DNA from: Sphingobacterium detergens
GTDB taxonomy: Bacteria; Bacteroidota; Bacteroidia; Sphingobacteriales; Sphingobacteriaceae
Length of the DNA: 64,000 bases
Assembly: GCF_003610355.1 (NCBI RefSeq)
Contig: NZ_RAPY01000001.1
Location: 1,914,500 to 1,978,499 of the forward strand
Direction of reading: 5' to 3'
In this document: positions 37,699-46,802 of the stretch, in pieces
Numbering within the stretch: position 1 is the stretch's first letter
How the letters are laid out: the number at the start of each line of letters is the position of its first letter
Notes under the pieces: model-generated
Seen by the model: only the letters and a program-made list of their open reading frames with translations
The model's database searches: none
What the model was told of the DNA's origin: nothing
Position numbers and translations under genes: made by a program

Positions 37699-39123
37699 TT
37701 TAGTTCCGGCTTTATAATACAGTTCTGCTAACGCTTTCCGATAATCGGTAAAAAGTTTCTCCTGCTTTATCTTCATTTCTATTAGCTTATTTTCCCTGCT
37801 GTTGACAACAAATAATGTCGATTCCCCAAGTCTAAACTTATTCAACTCACCTTTGAGCAATAGCTCCTGATTGCTCACATTCACCGATTGAAGTTCAATT
37901 TGCTTGCTATACGCACTTAAATCGTTATATTTTCTCACGATGTCATTGTAAATATTTCGCTCTTCAATACGTCTTTCAAACTGCAGATGATCTTGTTTAA
38001 TTCTTACTTCTCTTAATTTTCCACGCTCACTACGAATAAATAGCGGAAATGCAAATTCGAACCCCAATTTATAGTTATGCCATTTAAAATCATACTCTGG
38101 AGGGATAAAATTATTGAAACCATTACGACTTGAAATAAGTGTACCTGAAATGTTTAACTTTGGCTTGAGCATTTCCTTTCGATAACGTTCCTCAAAAACT
38201 AATTGCTGGCTTTTACTAGCGAGTTTTACTAATTCGGGATGTGCAACTTTTGCGGAGTCAAGAAGCTCCAAAATCACCTTACTATCCGGCAAAATTGCCG
38301 TACTATCCGCTTTATAAGGCACTGCATGCTCAGGAAGCTCCACAGGAAGTTGCTGTGCATTCCATAAATGATTTGACAACACAATTTTTGCATTCTGAAG
38401 TTCGACTTCATACTTTGACAGTTCTATTCTCCTCTCTTGCACGACAACCGCTGCTTCGACTGAATCAATACGTGGTTTATCCCCCAATGCTGTCTGTTCA
38501 CTGATCGCCTTAAATCTCTTATCGGCTAATTTTACGCCTTCCAACAAAAGTTCATATTGCTTATAGGCAAAATACCAATTCCAATAATCTGACAATGCTT
38601 GATACCAAATTGTATTTATCTGTTTAATCTTTTCTGCCTCGACATAACTTAACATTGCCTTCGCTTGCCGCAGGGTGTTTCTTCTACCGTCAATTATGAA
38701 GCCTTGTCCCAGTGGAATAGTAATACCTACAGCAGATAATCCTTCATTGTTCGTCCTTGATTGAGGATTGCTGTAGCTTCCAACATTTCGATCATAAGCA
38801 ATTTTTAGGTCAGCACCGGCCAGCCATAATGGGATTTTTAATTCATTGTTCCACTGATTATAATAATTGGTATTACCAAAATTTTTATTCTTAAAATTTG
38901 AATAAATGGTTGGATCAAATTTTCCTGCAGCTTGCACAACCTGGGCTTTAGCCGTTTCAGTCAATAGGTTTATTTGCTTAACAATGGGATGATTGGCCAT
39001 TAAGAGCTCTTCCAGATCATCCGTCGTAAAATCTATTTTTAAGCGATCTTCCTTCTCTTGTGCGGATAGCTTATGAAAAAAAACAACACACAAGGCGATA
39101 ATGATAAAATTCAATTTATTCAT
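37693..39123 (-). CDS. TolC-family outer-membrane efflux protein
   Basis: This 476-residue protein has a signal peptide (FIIIALCVVFFHKLSAQ) and two OEP repeats of long helices with periplasmic coiled-coil segments (LTETAKAQVVQAAGKFDPTI; YRKEMLKPKLNISGTLISS). It forms the trimeric outer-membrane duct of a tripartite exporter. The frame opens at 39186 inside hlyD, but the Met at 39123 starts the signal peptide. It follows hlyD by 10 bp and closes the operon. Confidence 0.88.
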   Translation of the reverse strand: MNKLNFIIIALCVVFFHKLSAQEKEDRLKIDFTTDDLEELLMANHPIVKQINLLTETAKAQVVQAAGKFDPTIYSNFKNKNFGNTNYYNQWNNELKIPLWLAGADLKIAYDRNVGSYSNPQSRTNNEGLSAVGITIPLGQGFIIDGRRNTLRQAKAMLSYVEAEKIKQINTIWYQALSDYWNWYFAYKQYELLLEGVKLADKRFKAISEQTALGDKPRIDSVEAAVVVQERRIELSKYEVELQNAKIVLSNHLWNAQQLPVELPEHAVPYKADSTAILPDSKVILELLDSAKVAHPELVKLASKSQQLVFEERYRKEMLKPKLNISGTLISSRNGFNNFIPPEYDFKWHNYKLGFEFAFPLFIRSERGKLREVRIKQDHLQFERRIEERNIYNDIVRKYNDLSAYSKQIELQSVNVSNQELLLKGELNKFRLGESTLFVVNSRENKLIEMKIKQEKLFTDYRKALAELYYKAGTKF

Positions 39124-39133
39124 ATAATTACAA

Positions 39134-40495
39134 TCACTTTTTCTTGTCTTCTTTCGGTTCACGTTCCAAACTTGGTGGAAATCCATTTAATTGTCTCCAG
39201 ATCTCATACCATAAGGGGACTTTATTTAAAATGATTCGACCATAGGCGCCAGACCCCAGATTGAGCTGAGCTGGCCAAGGTTCGTCATCCTTCGGAACAG
39301 GATCTGTTGAACGGATCAAGATTCGAAATTGGCCATTCGTGCTACTCACTTTATCAATGACCGAAACTTTTCCGGCGAAAGTACCTACCGCTACTGAAGG
39401 CCAACCTGAAAATTGAATGGATGGCCAACCGTCAAATTGTATTCTAACGTCACTCTCCAGCAATATAAGAGGTACATCCATTGCATTTACATAAAGTTCT
39501 ACAGCAAGTAGTGGCGTTTTGGGCTGGAGTGTTGCTACGGATTCTCCCTCTTTCATATTTTCGCCAATTCCTGCCTTAAAGGTTTTTACAATATAGCCAT
39601 CCTGCGGAGCACGGACGATATAAAGACCACGTCTTATATCGATATTGGAAATCTCATTTCTTAATTTAGCGATATCGCCCTGTACAGAAGCCTTGGAGGA
39701 AAACGCTGAACTTAAATCTGATTGTGCCTTAGCCAACGATTCATTATATTTCGCCCGAATATTATTGAGTTCGATACGTGCATTGGATAATGCCTGTCTC
39801 GAGTTTAGCAACTTATTTTCAGCACTGACTACCTTAGCCCGATCATTCTGTAAATTTAGGCGCCTGGTCTCGATATCTGTAAGGGAAAACAGTCCATCTT
39901 GATAACCTTCTTCGTAACTTTTTAGTCTTTTTTCGCTTGTTTCAAAAAAACTCATTATCGCAATAACCTCGGCACTATCACTTTTTACAAAATTTTGAGC
40001 TTGTATGACCTTATTTTGTGCGGACTCCAACTGATAAGTCAGCCCTTCATTTAAGGCCTTAATTTGTTCTTCTGTTGCATTCATTTTTTGCTGTGCTGCA
40101 GATTCTCCACTTCGCTTTGCAAACAACTGCTCCTCTAATCGTAAAGGTAAGTTAGGATCAAAGTAAGATTGTGATGTCTCGGATAAAACTAAAATTGTAT
40201 CTCCTTTTTTGACCTCTTGTCCTTCACTAACCGCCCAATGCTCTATGCGGCCTCCAATTTGATTTTGTATCGTTTGAGGTCTATCTTGTGGCCGTAATGC
40301 AGTGACGGTACCTTTCCCCGGTATTGTCTGTCTCCAGGGCAGAAATAAGGCAAAAGCAAAAACCAGCCCTGATAGGACCAGGATACGACCCAATAGTAGT
40401 GATCCTTTATCTTTTAAAAGAGCCTGACCTGAATGATGGGAAAGATCTCTCCAACTGACAGTTGTTTTGATAGGTTGTTCCTCCTTAGTCAACAT
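39134..40495 (-). CDS. HlyD-family periplasmic adaptor
   Basis: This 453-residue membrane-fusion protein has one N-terminal helix (about 32-52, GRILVLSGLVFAFALFLPW), a lipoyl half-motif (GTVTALRPQDRPQTIQNQIG), a long coiled-coil hairpin (about 125-270), and the second lipoyl half and beta-barrel (IVRAPQDGYIVKTFKAGIGE). It links the inner-membrane ABC component to TolC. It overlaps the ABC membrane-domain gene by 11 bp, so the two are translationally coupled. Confidence 0.9.
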   Translation of the reverse strand: MLTKEEQPIKTTVSWRDLSHHSGQALLKDKGSLLLGRILVLSGLVFAFALFLPWRQTIPGKGTVTALRPQDRPQTIQNQIGGRIEHWAVSEGQEVKKGDTILVLSETSQSYFDPNLPLRLEEQLFAKRSGESAAQQKMNATEEQIKALNEGLTYQLESAQNKVIQAQNFVKSDSAEVIAIMSFFETSEKRLKSYEEGYQDGLFSLTDIETRRLNLQNDRAKVVSAENKLLNSRQALSNARIELNNIRAKYNESLAKAQSDLSSAFSSKASVQGDIAKLRNEISNIDIRRGLYIVRAPQDGYIVKTFKAGIGENMKEGESVATLQPKTPLLAVELYVNAMDVPLILLESDVRIQFDGWPSIQFSGWPSVAVGTFAGKVSVIDKVSSTNGQFRILIRSTDPVPKDDEPWPAQLNLGSGAYGRIILNKVPLWYEIWRQLNGFPPSLEREPKEDKKK

Positions 40496-41486
40496 AATAA
40501 GCTGCGCCCTCCTCTAACGCTAGATCAGTTACCGTGCCTAACTTGACAACCCCCGTCAACATATCAAAAATGGTATTTAAATTTGTCATTAGTTTTTCTA
40601 TGGCATAACCAATTTGGACAATTACCACTTCGGCAGCGACAAACTGACCAAAAGTTATTTGTCGCTCAACAACAAAATAAGATCCTAGCAAAAGCATTAT
40701 TCCAAACAATGCGGTCCGTAGCAGGACTGACCCAACAAAGAAGCGTTTTAGCACTTTAAAATGCTGATTCCTGGAATTCAGATATTTGCTTACGATAGCA
40801 TCAGTAACTTGAGTAACTTCATTCATTTTAGCATCATTTCCTCGGTAGTGGTCGATATCCTCCGCAACCTGTTCCAGATAAGCAACAGTTGCATACTTAT
40901 GTTCAGATTCATCAATACTTGTTTTCAGTCCGCGTTTATAATACAAAACAAGTATGATCGCCACAGCGATTATAACCACAAGTCCAAAGGCTAAAAATGC
41001 CGGATGATAAAAAGATAAGAGTACCACACTAAAGAATATGGTTACAACCGCAGCAATGATATCTATCAAAAGCTTAATAATACCCTTTTGAATAATAATA
41101 ACATCAAAAAAACGGTTCACCAGTTCCACAAGGCTTTTCTCAATTAACTCTTTGGGTTTTATCCTCGGAAGGCGATAAGCAAATTCCATCGCTGATTTTA
41201 GAAAGATTTTCTGTTCTAGATATTCAACGAGTGCTAATTGCCCGATCAAAAGAGATCCTGCAACGATAACACCCAATAGGACAAAAGCAATTAAAATATA
41301 GGTAGAGCTATACATCGCACCATTACTCAAAAAGTTAAAAATTGCTGTTATCCCAATAGGAATGGATAAACTAAAAATACCTATAACGATCGCGTAAATA
41401 AAAATATAATTAATCGTCTTCCGTTCAGTATGCAGTAAATTGACCAAACGTTGTAAAGCTGATGGGCCGCCTTGTGTGTGAGCCAT
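40485..41486 (-). CDS. ABC exporter membrane domain lacking an ATPase domain
   Basis: This 333-residue protein has six membrane helices in the ABC type-1 exporter pattern (first helix INYIFIYAIVIGIFSLSIPI, last near SVLLRTALFGIMLLLGSYFV). It has the usual linker end FDMLTGVVKLGTVTDLAL and then stops. Walker A, signature and Walker B motifs are all absent, and hlyD overlaps its 3' end, so no ATPase domain is encoded downstream. This differs from normal type I secretion proteins, which carry a fused ATPase. It may use an ATPase encoded elsewhere or act without one. A degenerate ATPase fragment lies at 46485-46802. Confidence 0.82.
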   Translation of the reverse strand: MAHTQGGPSALQRLVNLLHTERKTINYIFIYAIVIGIFSLSIPIGITAIFNFLSNGAMYSSTYILIAFVLLGVIVAGSLLIGQLALVEYLEQKIFLKSAMEFAYRLPRIKPKELIEKSLVELVNRFFDVIIIQKGIIKLLIDIIAAVVTIFFSVVLLSFYHPAFLAFGLVVIIAVAIILVLYYKRGLKTSIDESEHKYATVAYLEQVAEDIDHYRGNDAKMNEVTQVTDAIVSKYLNSRNQHFKVLKRFFVGSVLLRTALFGIMLLLGSYFVVERQITFGQFVAAEVVIVQIGYAIEKLMTNLNTIFDMLTGVVKLGTVTDLALEEGAAYYVD

Positions 41487-41547
41487 ATAAATAGAAAATA
41501 GTTTGAAAGTATGCGGCGATAATTTCTTTAAATAATCAATGTAAAAC

Positions 41548-41988
41548 TTACATTACCGAAATGGGGTGAAGAACATGGTTCTTTAATTTCCGTAATGCTT
41601 TCCCTACATCGAAAAAATCACGTGTTTTATTCTGATAGCTATAATTAGCTGGGATCTTGATTTCGTTTACACCCGCCCCTCGCAGGTAATGTTGTAAATA
41701 ACTGGCGTTGTCGGTTCTTATGATATCCGCATAAATAGTCAGCTTACGGTTCTTAAATCGTTGGCATATTCTTTCGCATGCCTTCAAAAAAGCATCAGAC
41801 TGAAGTTCATCGAGTTGGTCTTCCACTCCAATAGCTATTAGTTCGCTCGCAGATGTGCTGCTTTTATTACCATAAGCAAGAATTATATCAACTTCTTCAG
41901 CTGACGACGATTCAATACTCTGTCTTACAAAATAGAGTGAATCAACGGTAAAATCACTTGGGATTAATATACGTGTCATTTTGGCCAT
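41548..41988 (-). CDS. Usp-like alpha/beta protein A
   Basis: This 146-residue paralogue of 37045-37563 begins TRILIPSDFTVDSLYFVRQS and shares the segments YGNKSSTSASEL, DELQSDAFLKACERIC and IYADIIRTDN. The frame opens with TTG at 42018, but the ATG at 41988 matches the paralogue. It is the first gene of the exporter operon; the ABC membrane-domain gene starts 61 bp later. Placing a Usp-like protein at the head of both units suggests a shared cytoplasmic regulatory role. No ATP-binding glycine motif is evident. Confidence 0.72.
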   Translation of the reverse strand: MAKMTRILIPSDFTVDSLYFVRQSIESSSAEEVDIILAYGNKSSTSASELIAIGVEDQLDELQSDAFLKACERICQRFKNRKLTIYADIIRTDNASYLQHYLRGAGVNEIKIPANYSYQNKTRDFFDVGKALRKLKNHVLHPISVM

Positions 41989-42000
41989 ACTTCTTTTGGA

Positions 42001-42118
42001 CAAAAATAGTCGGCACAAATGGCAACGGAATGAAGCTGAAATTAGCTTTTCATTAGAATTTTAAGAGACTTATTAAAATGAGATTAAAAATAACGAGGGA
42101 ATTAAAATGGGATTAAAA
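42001..42118 (-). promoter_or_regulatory. Promoter and operator of the Usp-like A/exporter operon
   Basis: CAAAAATA (42001-42008) is a minus-strand TATTTTTG -7 box 12 bp from the ATG. Three heptamer pairs at 11-bp period follow: ATTAGCT/ATTAGAA (42041, 42052), ATTAAAA/ATTAAAA (42072, 42083) and ATTAAAA/ATTAAAA (42101, 42112). The distances between pairs (20 and 18 bp) and the 33-bp spacing to the -7 box are the same as at 37581-37698. The last heptamer overlaps the end of the kinase gene. The adjacent OmpR-type regulator is the natural candidate to bind here. Confidence 0.78.
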
Positions 42119-43471
42119 CCGAATGTAAGTTGGCAATTCAATCTCTACAGTCGTGCCTTCCCCAACGACGGAATTGACCTTTAATGTCCCACCGTGGAGC
42201 TTTATTATATTTCTTGCTAAGGGCAGGCCAATGCCGTATCCATCTATTCCATTGGTATTGGATGCCCGAAAATAAGGATCATAAATATATCCTAATTCTT
42301 TTGACGGGATCCCGATGCCCTTATCTTTTATCAGGATAAACACTTTATTGTTTAATGCGCCCAAGGCGATATAAGCAGTCCTATTGGAAGAGTACTTACA
42401 GGCATTGCTAATGATATTGGATAATGCAAGCTGGAGTAAAATGGCATTTCCATTGACTTTGAGTCGCATACTGTCATCGGGTAGCAAGCTAAAATCTGTC
42501 GTAATTTTAAATTTATCATTAATGGCTTTAACGGTCAGTTCAGCATCCATAACAATCTGGTCTATACGAACAGGATTAAATGTTGTCGAATTGCTTACAA
42601 AACCAGTGCGGGCCAACATCAAAAGCGCCTTGGTCTTTTTTTCTAAATGCTCCGCAGATTCTATAATTTTACATAAGGTACGTTGGTATTCTTCCACTGT
42701 TCTTTCTTTGGACAGCGCTAAGTCAGCCTGCCCTATAATCGAGGTCAGGGGTGTATTCAATTCGTGTGAAGCATTGCTGATAAAATTTTTCTGGGTTTCA
42801 AAAGACGTTTCCAAACGTGTCAGCATGCTGTTGAATGTAAACGCAAGATCATGGAGCTCCCCCTTATATTTTTCTTCATCCAGGCGCTTGTCCAGATTTT
42901 CAGAGCCAATCTGCTGGACTTCCTTCATCATGGTCAGGATAGGTTTTAGAAATGAACGTTTCATAAAAACAGAAACCACCAAAATAAAAAGAATACCCAA
43001 AATCAGGCTAATAATAAGCAGATTACGCAGATAGGCCAGGTGATGTGTATAGAAGTAATTTTCCGCCGATGCACCGACAATATAATGCTTATTGTTTTTT
43101 GAAAAGTACTTTGTCGAATAGAATTGGTGACCTGCTTTAAAATTTGATGTTCCGGTCTTGTTGATTTTATCCCACAATTCAGAATAGAATCCCTGACTTT
43201 GAACAATTTTTCCATTCTTATCAAATTCAACCAAAAACTCATGCTGATTGTTCAGACTTTCTATAAAATCCAGACTCCATTGATCTGTTTGCGAAGCGGA
43301 TTTACTATTGAGGAACTTTTCTGCTGCAATATTTCTTCGCAGATCCAGGCGTTTATAAAAATCGGTGAAAGCAAAGTTTGTGATGGAGTAAAAGATAAAG
43401 CCAACGAAACAGCTGACATATATAACTAGTATTGCTATGAGATAGATGAGTTTCCTATTGTAATTATTCAT
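42113..43471 (-). CDS. Sensor histidine kinase with HAMP domain
   Basis: This 452-residue kinase has membrane helices at about residues 8-30 and 150-168 around a 120-residue periplasmic sensor, then HAMP. HisKA follows with phospho-acceptor His in FISNASHELNTPLTSIIG, and HATPase has NIISNACKYSS, KDKGIGIP and GYGIGLPLARN. All catalytic boxes look intact. It starts 28 bp after the response-regulator stop and is its partner. The cue is unknown, and the periplasmic domain has no family I recognise. Confidence 0.92.
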   Translation of the reverse strand: MNNYNRKLIYLIAILVIYVSCFVGFIFYSITNFAFTDFYKRLDLRRNIAAEKFLNSKSASQTDQWSLDFIESLNNQHEFLVEFDKNGKIVQSQGFYSELWDKINKTGTSNFKAGHQFYSTKYFSKNNKHYIVGASAENYFYTHHLAYLRNLLIISLILGILFILVVSVFMKRSFLKPILTMMKEVQQIGSENLDKRLDEEKYKGELHDLAFTFNSMLTRLETSFETQKNFISNASHELNTPLTSIIGQADLALSKERTVEEYQRTLCKIIESAEHLEKKTKALLMLARTGFVSNSTTFNPVRIDQIVMDAELTVKAINDKFKITTDFSLLPDDSMRLKVNGNAILLQLALSNIISNACKYSSNRTAYIALGALNNKVFILIKDKGIGIPSKELGYIYDPYFRASNTNGIDGYGIGLPLARNIIKLHGGTLKVNSVVGEGTTVEIELPTYIRF

Positions 43472-43499
43472 TTTAACCTATTCAGTCTTCTTAATCTAT

Positions 43500-44216
43500 T
43501 CAGTCTTCGATTTTTAACACATAGCCCATTCCGATAACGGTATGAATGGCCTTTTTGCTCGTTACCTTCTCGATCTTCTTCCGCAGGTAATTAACATATA
43601 CATCAACGACATTTGATCCGATATCAAAATTAATTCCCCATATTTTATCTAATAACTCACTGCGCTCAAATACTTTCTTGGGGCTTTGGATAAATAATAA
43701 AAGTAAACGATACTCTGTACTGGTCAGGTTAAGTTCCTGACCTTCACAATAGGCAACTTTCTTATAATCATCAATCGTTAGAAATCCATAACTGAATGTA
43801 TCTTTTGAAGGCTGTGCTTCACGTTGAGTCGCCTGAACAATGGATTGCTGTCTACGGATCAATGAACGTATCCTGGCTTTAAGTTCGATTAACTTAAATG
43901 GTTTAGAAAGATAGTCATCAGCGCCATTATCAAGACCAAGAACAACGTTTTCAGGGGTTCCGAGCGCCGTCAGCATCATAACCGGAAGATCAGTATAGCC
44001 CCAATGTCTGATCTGTTTGCAAATATCAAGTCCGTTGGTGCCGGGCAAAAGAATGTCCAAAAGAACAAGGGCTACATCTTGTTTGGCCAATAGTTGCTCA
44101 AGCCCTTCGGCACGCCCCAGATGAATGACCTTATAACCTTCCTCGCCCAATCCCTGTACGATCAAATCCGCAACGTCTTGCTCATCTTCAACCAGAATAA
44201 TTTTTTGCTCCTCCAT
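43500..44216 (-). CDS. OmpR/PhoB-family response regulator
   Basis: This 238-residue regulator has a receiver with Asp54 (numbered from MEEQ) in VLLDILLPGTNGLDI and Lys in YLSKPFKLIELKAR. The C-terminal winged-helix domain carries LTSTEYRLLLLFIQSPKKVF and NVVDVYVNYLRKKIEK. The frame has two further Met codons up to 44225. OmpR-type proteins bind direct repeats at about 11-bp period, and two such clusters lie upstream of both Usp-like genes, beginning at the end of the partner kinase gene. Confidence 0.92.
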   Translation of the reverse strand: MEEQKIILVEDEQDVADLIVQGLGEEGYKVIHLGRAEGLEQLLAKQDVALVLLDILLPGTNGLDICKQIRHWGYTDLPVMMLTALGTPENVVLGLDNGADDYLSKPFKLIELKARIRSLIRRQQSIVQATQREAQPSKDTFSYGFLTIDDYKKVAYCEGQELNLTSTEYRLLLLFIQSPKKVFERSELLDKIWGINFDIGSNVVDVYVNYLRKKIEKVTSKKAIHTVIGMGYVLKIED

Positions 44217-44445
44217 ATGCATCATAATGTGTCTTTCCCGTTATCGCTCATCGCCAAACCATAAAAATACTGTTTTGATCCTACAGACACAAATCTCCGC
44301 CTAAGATAAACTCGGAGGTCACAATAGATACATCAAAAAAATGATACTTTTAACCATTATCTCATGATAAACAGAAGTAAAAAACTGAAAAACTAGCGTA
44401 ACTCAAGCAATGAGGCGATAGCAGCGGTCCTGTAGTTAGTCTTAT

Positions 44446-45270
44446 TTATGAATTGACCTCCTCATTCTCATTGTGTCGTTCATTGGCAGATTTATCTTCT
44501 GAAACACCGCTTTTCCAATAGGAATAGGCATAAAGTTCCTCCCTCTTCCATGCAAGATCCTTGCGCAGGTAATTGCGTATCTCCCGAACGGTAGAATACT
44601 CGGCAGCGATGTAAGCAAAGCGATCTGTCTGAGGAAGAGACTTTATCTTCACCAGATCCGCCAGCAGACTACCTCCTTGTGGAGCATCATTATGCAACCA
44701 GATAAATTCTATATTCGCTTTCGTATATAATTTTTGTACGTCCTCCCGACCATGCACCTCAATGATGCAGGTTCCTTTTGCTGATGCTGGTAAATTTTCC
44801 AATATTGCACCTAATACCGGAAGTGCCGTTGCGTCCCCCGCTAATAGATAGTTTTCTGTCAGTGGAAATAATTCGGTCTTACCAGCTCTCATAAGGACAC
44901 CCAATACATCCCCTGGCTTAGATCCTATTGCCCAGGCAGATGCTGGTCCTTCATCCCCATGTGCAACAAAATCTATCCAAATTTCATTACGTCGAAGATC
45001 TATCCCCCGATGCGTATATGTACGTACTGTTGGCCGAATACTGTTGTCCATTGGTTTCCATTGCCCTTTTTCAAAATCAAATTCTGGAAAATAGACTTTA
45101 TTCAATCCCAAAGGGGGGATCAGAATCTTATTGTTAACACCGATGGTTGTGTCCGCGATTTCTGGGACAGCCTCTCCTGTCAGATAAATCCGGATATAAT
45201 GTGGAGTCACATATTCTTTTCGACTAACAGTCAATTCAGCTTGTATAATTTTCGCTTCAGCTCTACCCAT
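44446..45270 (-). CDS. Siderophore-interacting protein, ferric-chelate reductase
   Basis: This 274-residue cytoplasmic FAD enzyme releases iron from ferric siderophores using NAD(P)H. Visible are the FAD-binding RTYTHRGID near residue 80, the phosphate-binding HGDEGPASAWAIGSKPGD, the nucleotide-binding YLLAGDATALPVLGAIL and the C-terminal YAYSYWKSGVSED. These mark the SIP subfamily of ferric reductases. Beside it on the same strand is a PchR-like AraC regulator, the usual arrangement for iron control. The 220 bp beyond its stop show no gene. Confidence 0.9.
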   Translation of the reverse strand: MGRAEAKIIQAELTVSRKEYVTPHYIRIYLTGEAVPEIADTTIGVNNKILIPPLGLNKVYFPEFDFEKGQWKPMDNSIRPTVRTYTHRGIDLRRNEIWIDFVAHGDEGPASAWAIGSKPGDVLGVLMRAGKTELFPLTENYLLAGDATALPVLGAILENLPASAKGTCIIEVHGREDVQKLYTKANIEFIWLHNDAPQGGSLLADLVKIKSLPQTDRFAYIAAEYSTVREIRNYLRKDLAWKREELYAYSYWKSGVSEDKSANERHNENEEVNS

Positions 45271-45348
45271 GGTTTTATAAAATTTAAGGATAAATGATCT
45301 ATCAATTTTTTAATAGCTATTCTTAGCCCGCGTTGTAGGTCGGGTAAA

Positions 45349-46338
45349 CTAGCTGTATGTCTTTTTTAATTTACTTGGTGGAAATCCAAATTTCCGTCTA
45401 AAAGCATCTGAAAAATGACGTTGATTTTTATACCCAATGGCATCAGAGACTTCACCAATGGTCATATTTTTGTCTAAAATGAGCTTTTTGGCATGTTCCA
45501 TTTTTGCATCATTCCAAAAACCGAAAACTGTCGTACCAAACAACTCCTTAAACCCCTTCTTTAATGTAAACTCATTTGTCCCGACCAGATGGGCCAGGTT
45601 GACAAGTGTATTGTTTGAATCCATATTATCCAGTAAAAATTCACGGACCGCATAGATTTTATCAACATCAGGCTTTCTGAGGGTCGTGTTCGAAACGCTG
45701 TTGTCGGCTAACTGCTCCAACTGAAGCAGCAATAACTCCATGATCTTGGCTTCGAGAAATATTTTTTTAAACACCCCCTTACGTTCACAATTTATGATAC
45801 TATCAATAAGAGCATGCATTTCATGGGTAATTCTTCTATTAATATCTGTCAATAAGCCAGATTTTCCTTTTTCAATAATATTTCTGAAGTCATTAAATAA
45901 GATGGAATTATCGGGTAGAAATTTCTTAAAAAAATCTGGAGACAAATTTATCTCACATAACTGGAATTCTTCACGTTCCCATTGCATCTGGCCACAGATC
46001 GAATTGCCGTAAAGGATATTGTGCTGGCAAGTTTCAAAATCTATGGTAGCGGCTAATGTCTCCCCAGCTGCCCGACTTCTACCCTTCAATGCAAAATGCA
46101 TTTCGACCGTCTCAAAGTCACTTTCAAAACGAAATAGTATCCGTTCATACAGATTTGCATGACCAAAGCCAATATGAATTCCATCAAAAAAGATCTCTTT
46201 GTAATAGCCATCACCAAATGGAGCGCCCAACTGTGTGACACATTCCTGGATACCGGCATCGATTGAAAAGAAAGTCTGTGGATAGTTTTTTTCCAACAAT
46301 AAACTAGCCGAATCAATATCATAAAGTCTTAATCCCAT
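45349..46338 (-). CDS. AraC-family regulator, PchR-like
   Basis: This 329-residue protein has an N-terminal ligand domain of the type found in siderophore regulators (EEFQLCEINLSPDFFKKFLP). The C-terminal double helix-turn-helix spans about 230-329 (LAHLVGTNEFTLKKGFKELF; DAIGYKNQRHFSDAFRRKFG). PchR-type proteins bind a ferric siderophore and activate uptake genes. It precedes the ferric reductase gene on the same strand with a 78-bp gap, which supports a role in iron acquisition. Confidence 0.87.
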   Translation of the reverse strand: MGLRLYDIDSASLLLEKNYPQTFFSIDAGIQECVTQLGAPFGDGYYKEIFFDGIHIGFGHANLYERILFRFESDFETVEMHFALKGRSRAAGETLAATIDFETCQHNILYGNSICGQMQWEREEFQLCEINLSPDFFKKFLPDNSILFNDFRNIIEKGKSGLLTDINRRITHEMHALIDSIINCERKGVFKKIFLEAKIMELLLLQLEQLADNSVSNTTLRKPDVDKIYAVREFLLDNMDSNNTLVNLAHLVGTNEFTLKKGFKELFGTTVFGFWNDAKMEHAKKLILDKNMTIGEVSDAIGYKNQRHFSDAFRRKFGFPPSKLKKTYS

Positions 46339-46484
46339 TCCATATTTCTTTAAGGTTCAACTATTCCTTTTCACGGACTTTTTACTCCTCATTACATACC
46401 CAACAATGGCACTATACCTATTATCTTTGGCTAAATTACAAATTTATTTAGAATGATTCTTAATTATTTAATACAAATAAGCAC

Positions 46485-46802
46485 ATGCAAAAGAAAAAAA
46501 TTGAAACTAAGCTGCCATTAATTCTGGATATAGACAGCCAGCTGCTCCCAGATAGCATTTATAATAATATCAAAATGGGCAATCCCCTCGCTAGTAAGTT
46601 GGACATTATTCTTGCAGCAGAGAAAGCCTTGGTACTGGACTTTGCCTGGGAGTTTCCGAATGGCTTGGATACCTTTGTTGATGATGAACGCTATCCACTT
46701 TCGGCCGATCAAAAGCAACGTATCAATTTGGCCCGTATATTTTTGAAAAATGTACGAAATACGACATCTGAAGCTAATATTTCGAGTTCTGATGTATTTT
46801 AG
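46485..46802 (+). CDS. Orphan ABC-ATPase fragment (degenerate)
   Basis: This 105-residue frame matches only the middle of an ABC ATPase: the post-Q-loop segment DSIYNNIKMGNPLASKLD, EFPNGLDTFVDDERYPLS and a changed signature, LSADQKQRINLARIFLKN (LSADQ for LSGGQ). Walker A and Walker B are missing. In the next frame, about 46786-46842, VLMYFSDPSAGSRKGMR recalls a Walker B/D-loop, though about 12 residues too far along, so it may be a decayed exporter ATPase. It is divergent from the AraC gene. It could be a remnant or a small expressed protein, and it cannot hydrolyse ATP alone. Confidence 0.55.
   Translation: MQKKKIETKLPLILDIDSQLLPDSIYNNIKMGNPLASKLDIILAAEKALVLDFAWEFPNGLDTFVDDERYPLSADQKQRINLARIFLKNVRNTTSEANISSSDVF

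Noticed and set aside
42384..43034. 216-residue plus-strand frame opposite the histidine kinase
   Set aside because: It is long but fully antisense to a kinase with all catalytic motifs; its composition (Ser, Leu, Arg, Ile) mirrors the opposite strand.
44281..44330. CTCCG/CGGAG stem after the ferric reductase gene
   Set aside because: Only five pairs around a 13-nt loop, more than 100 bp from the stop codon.
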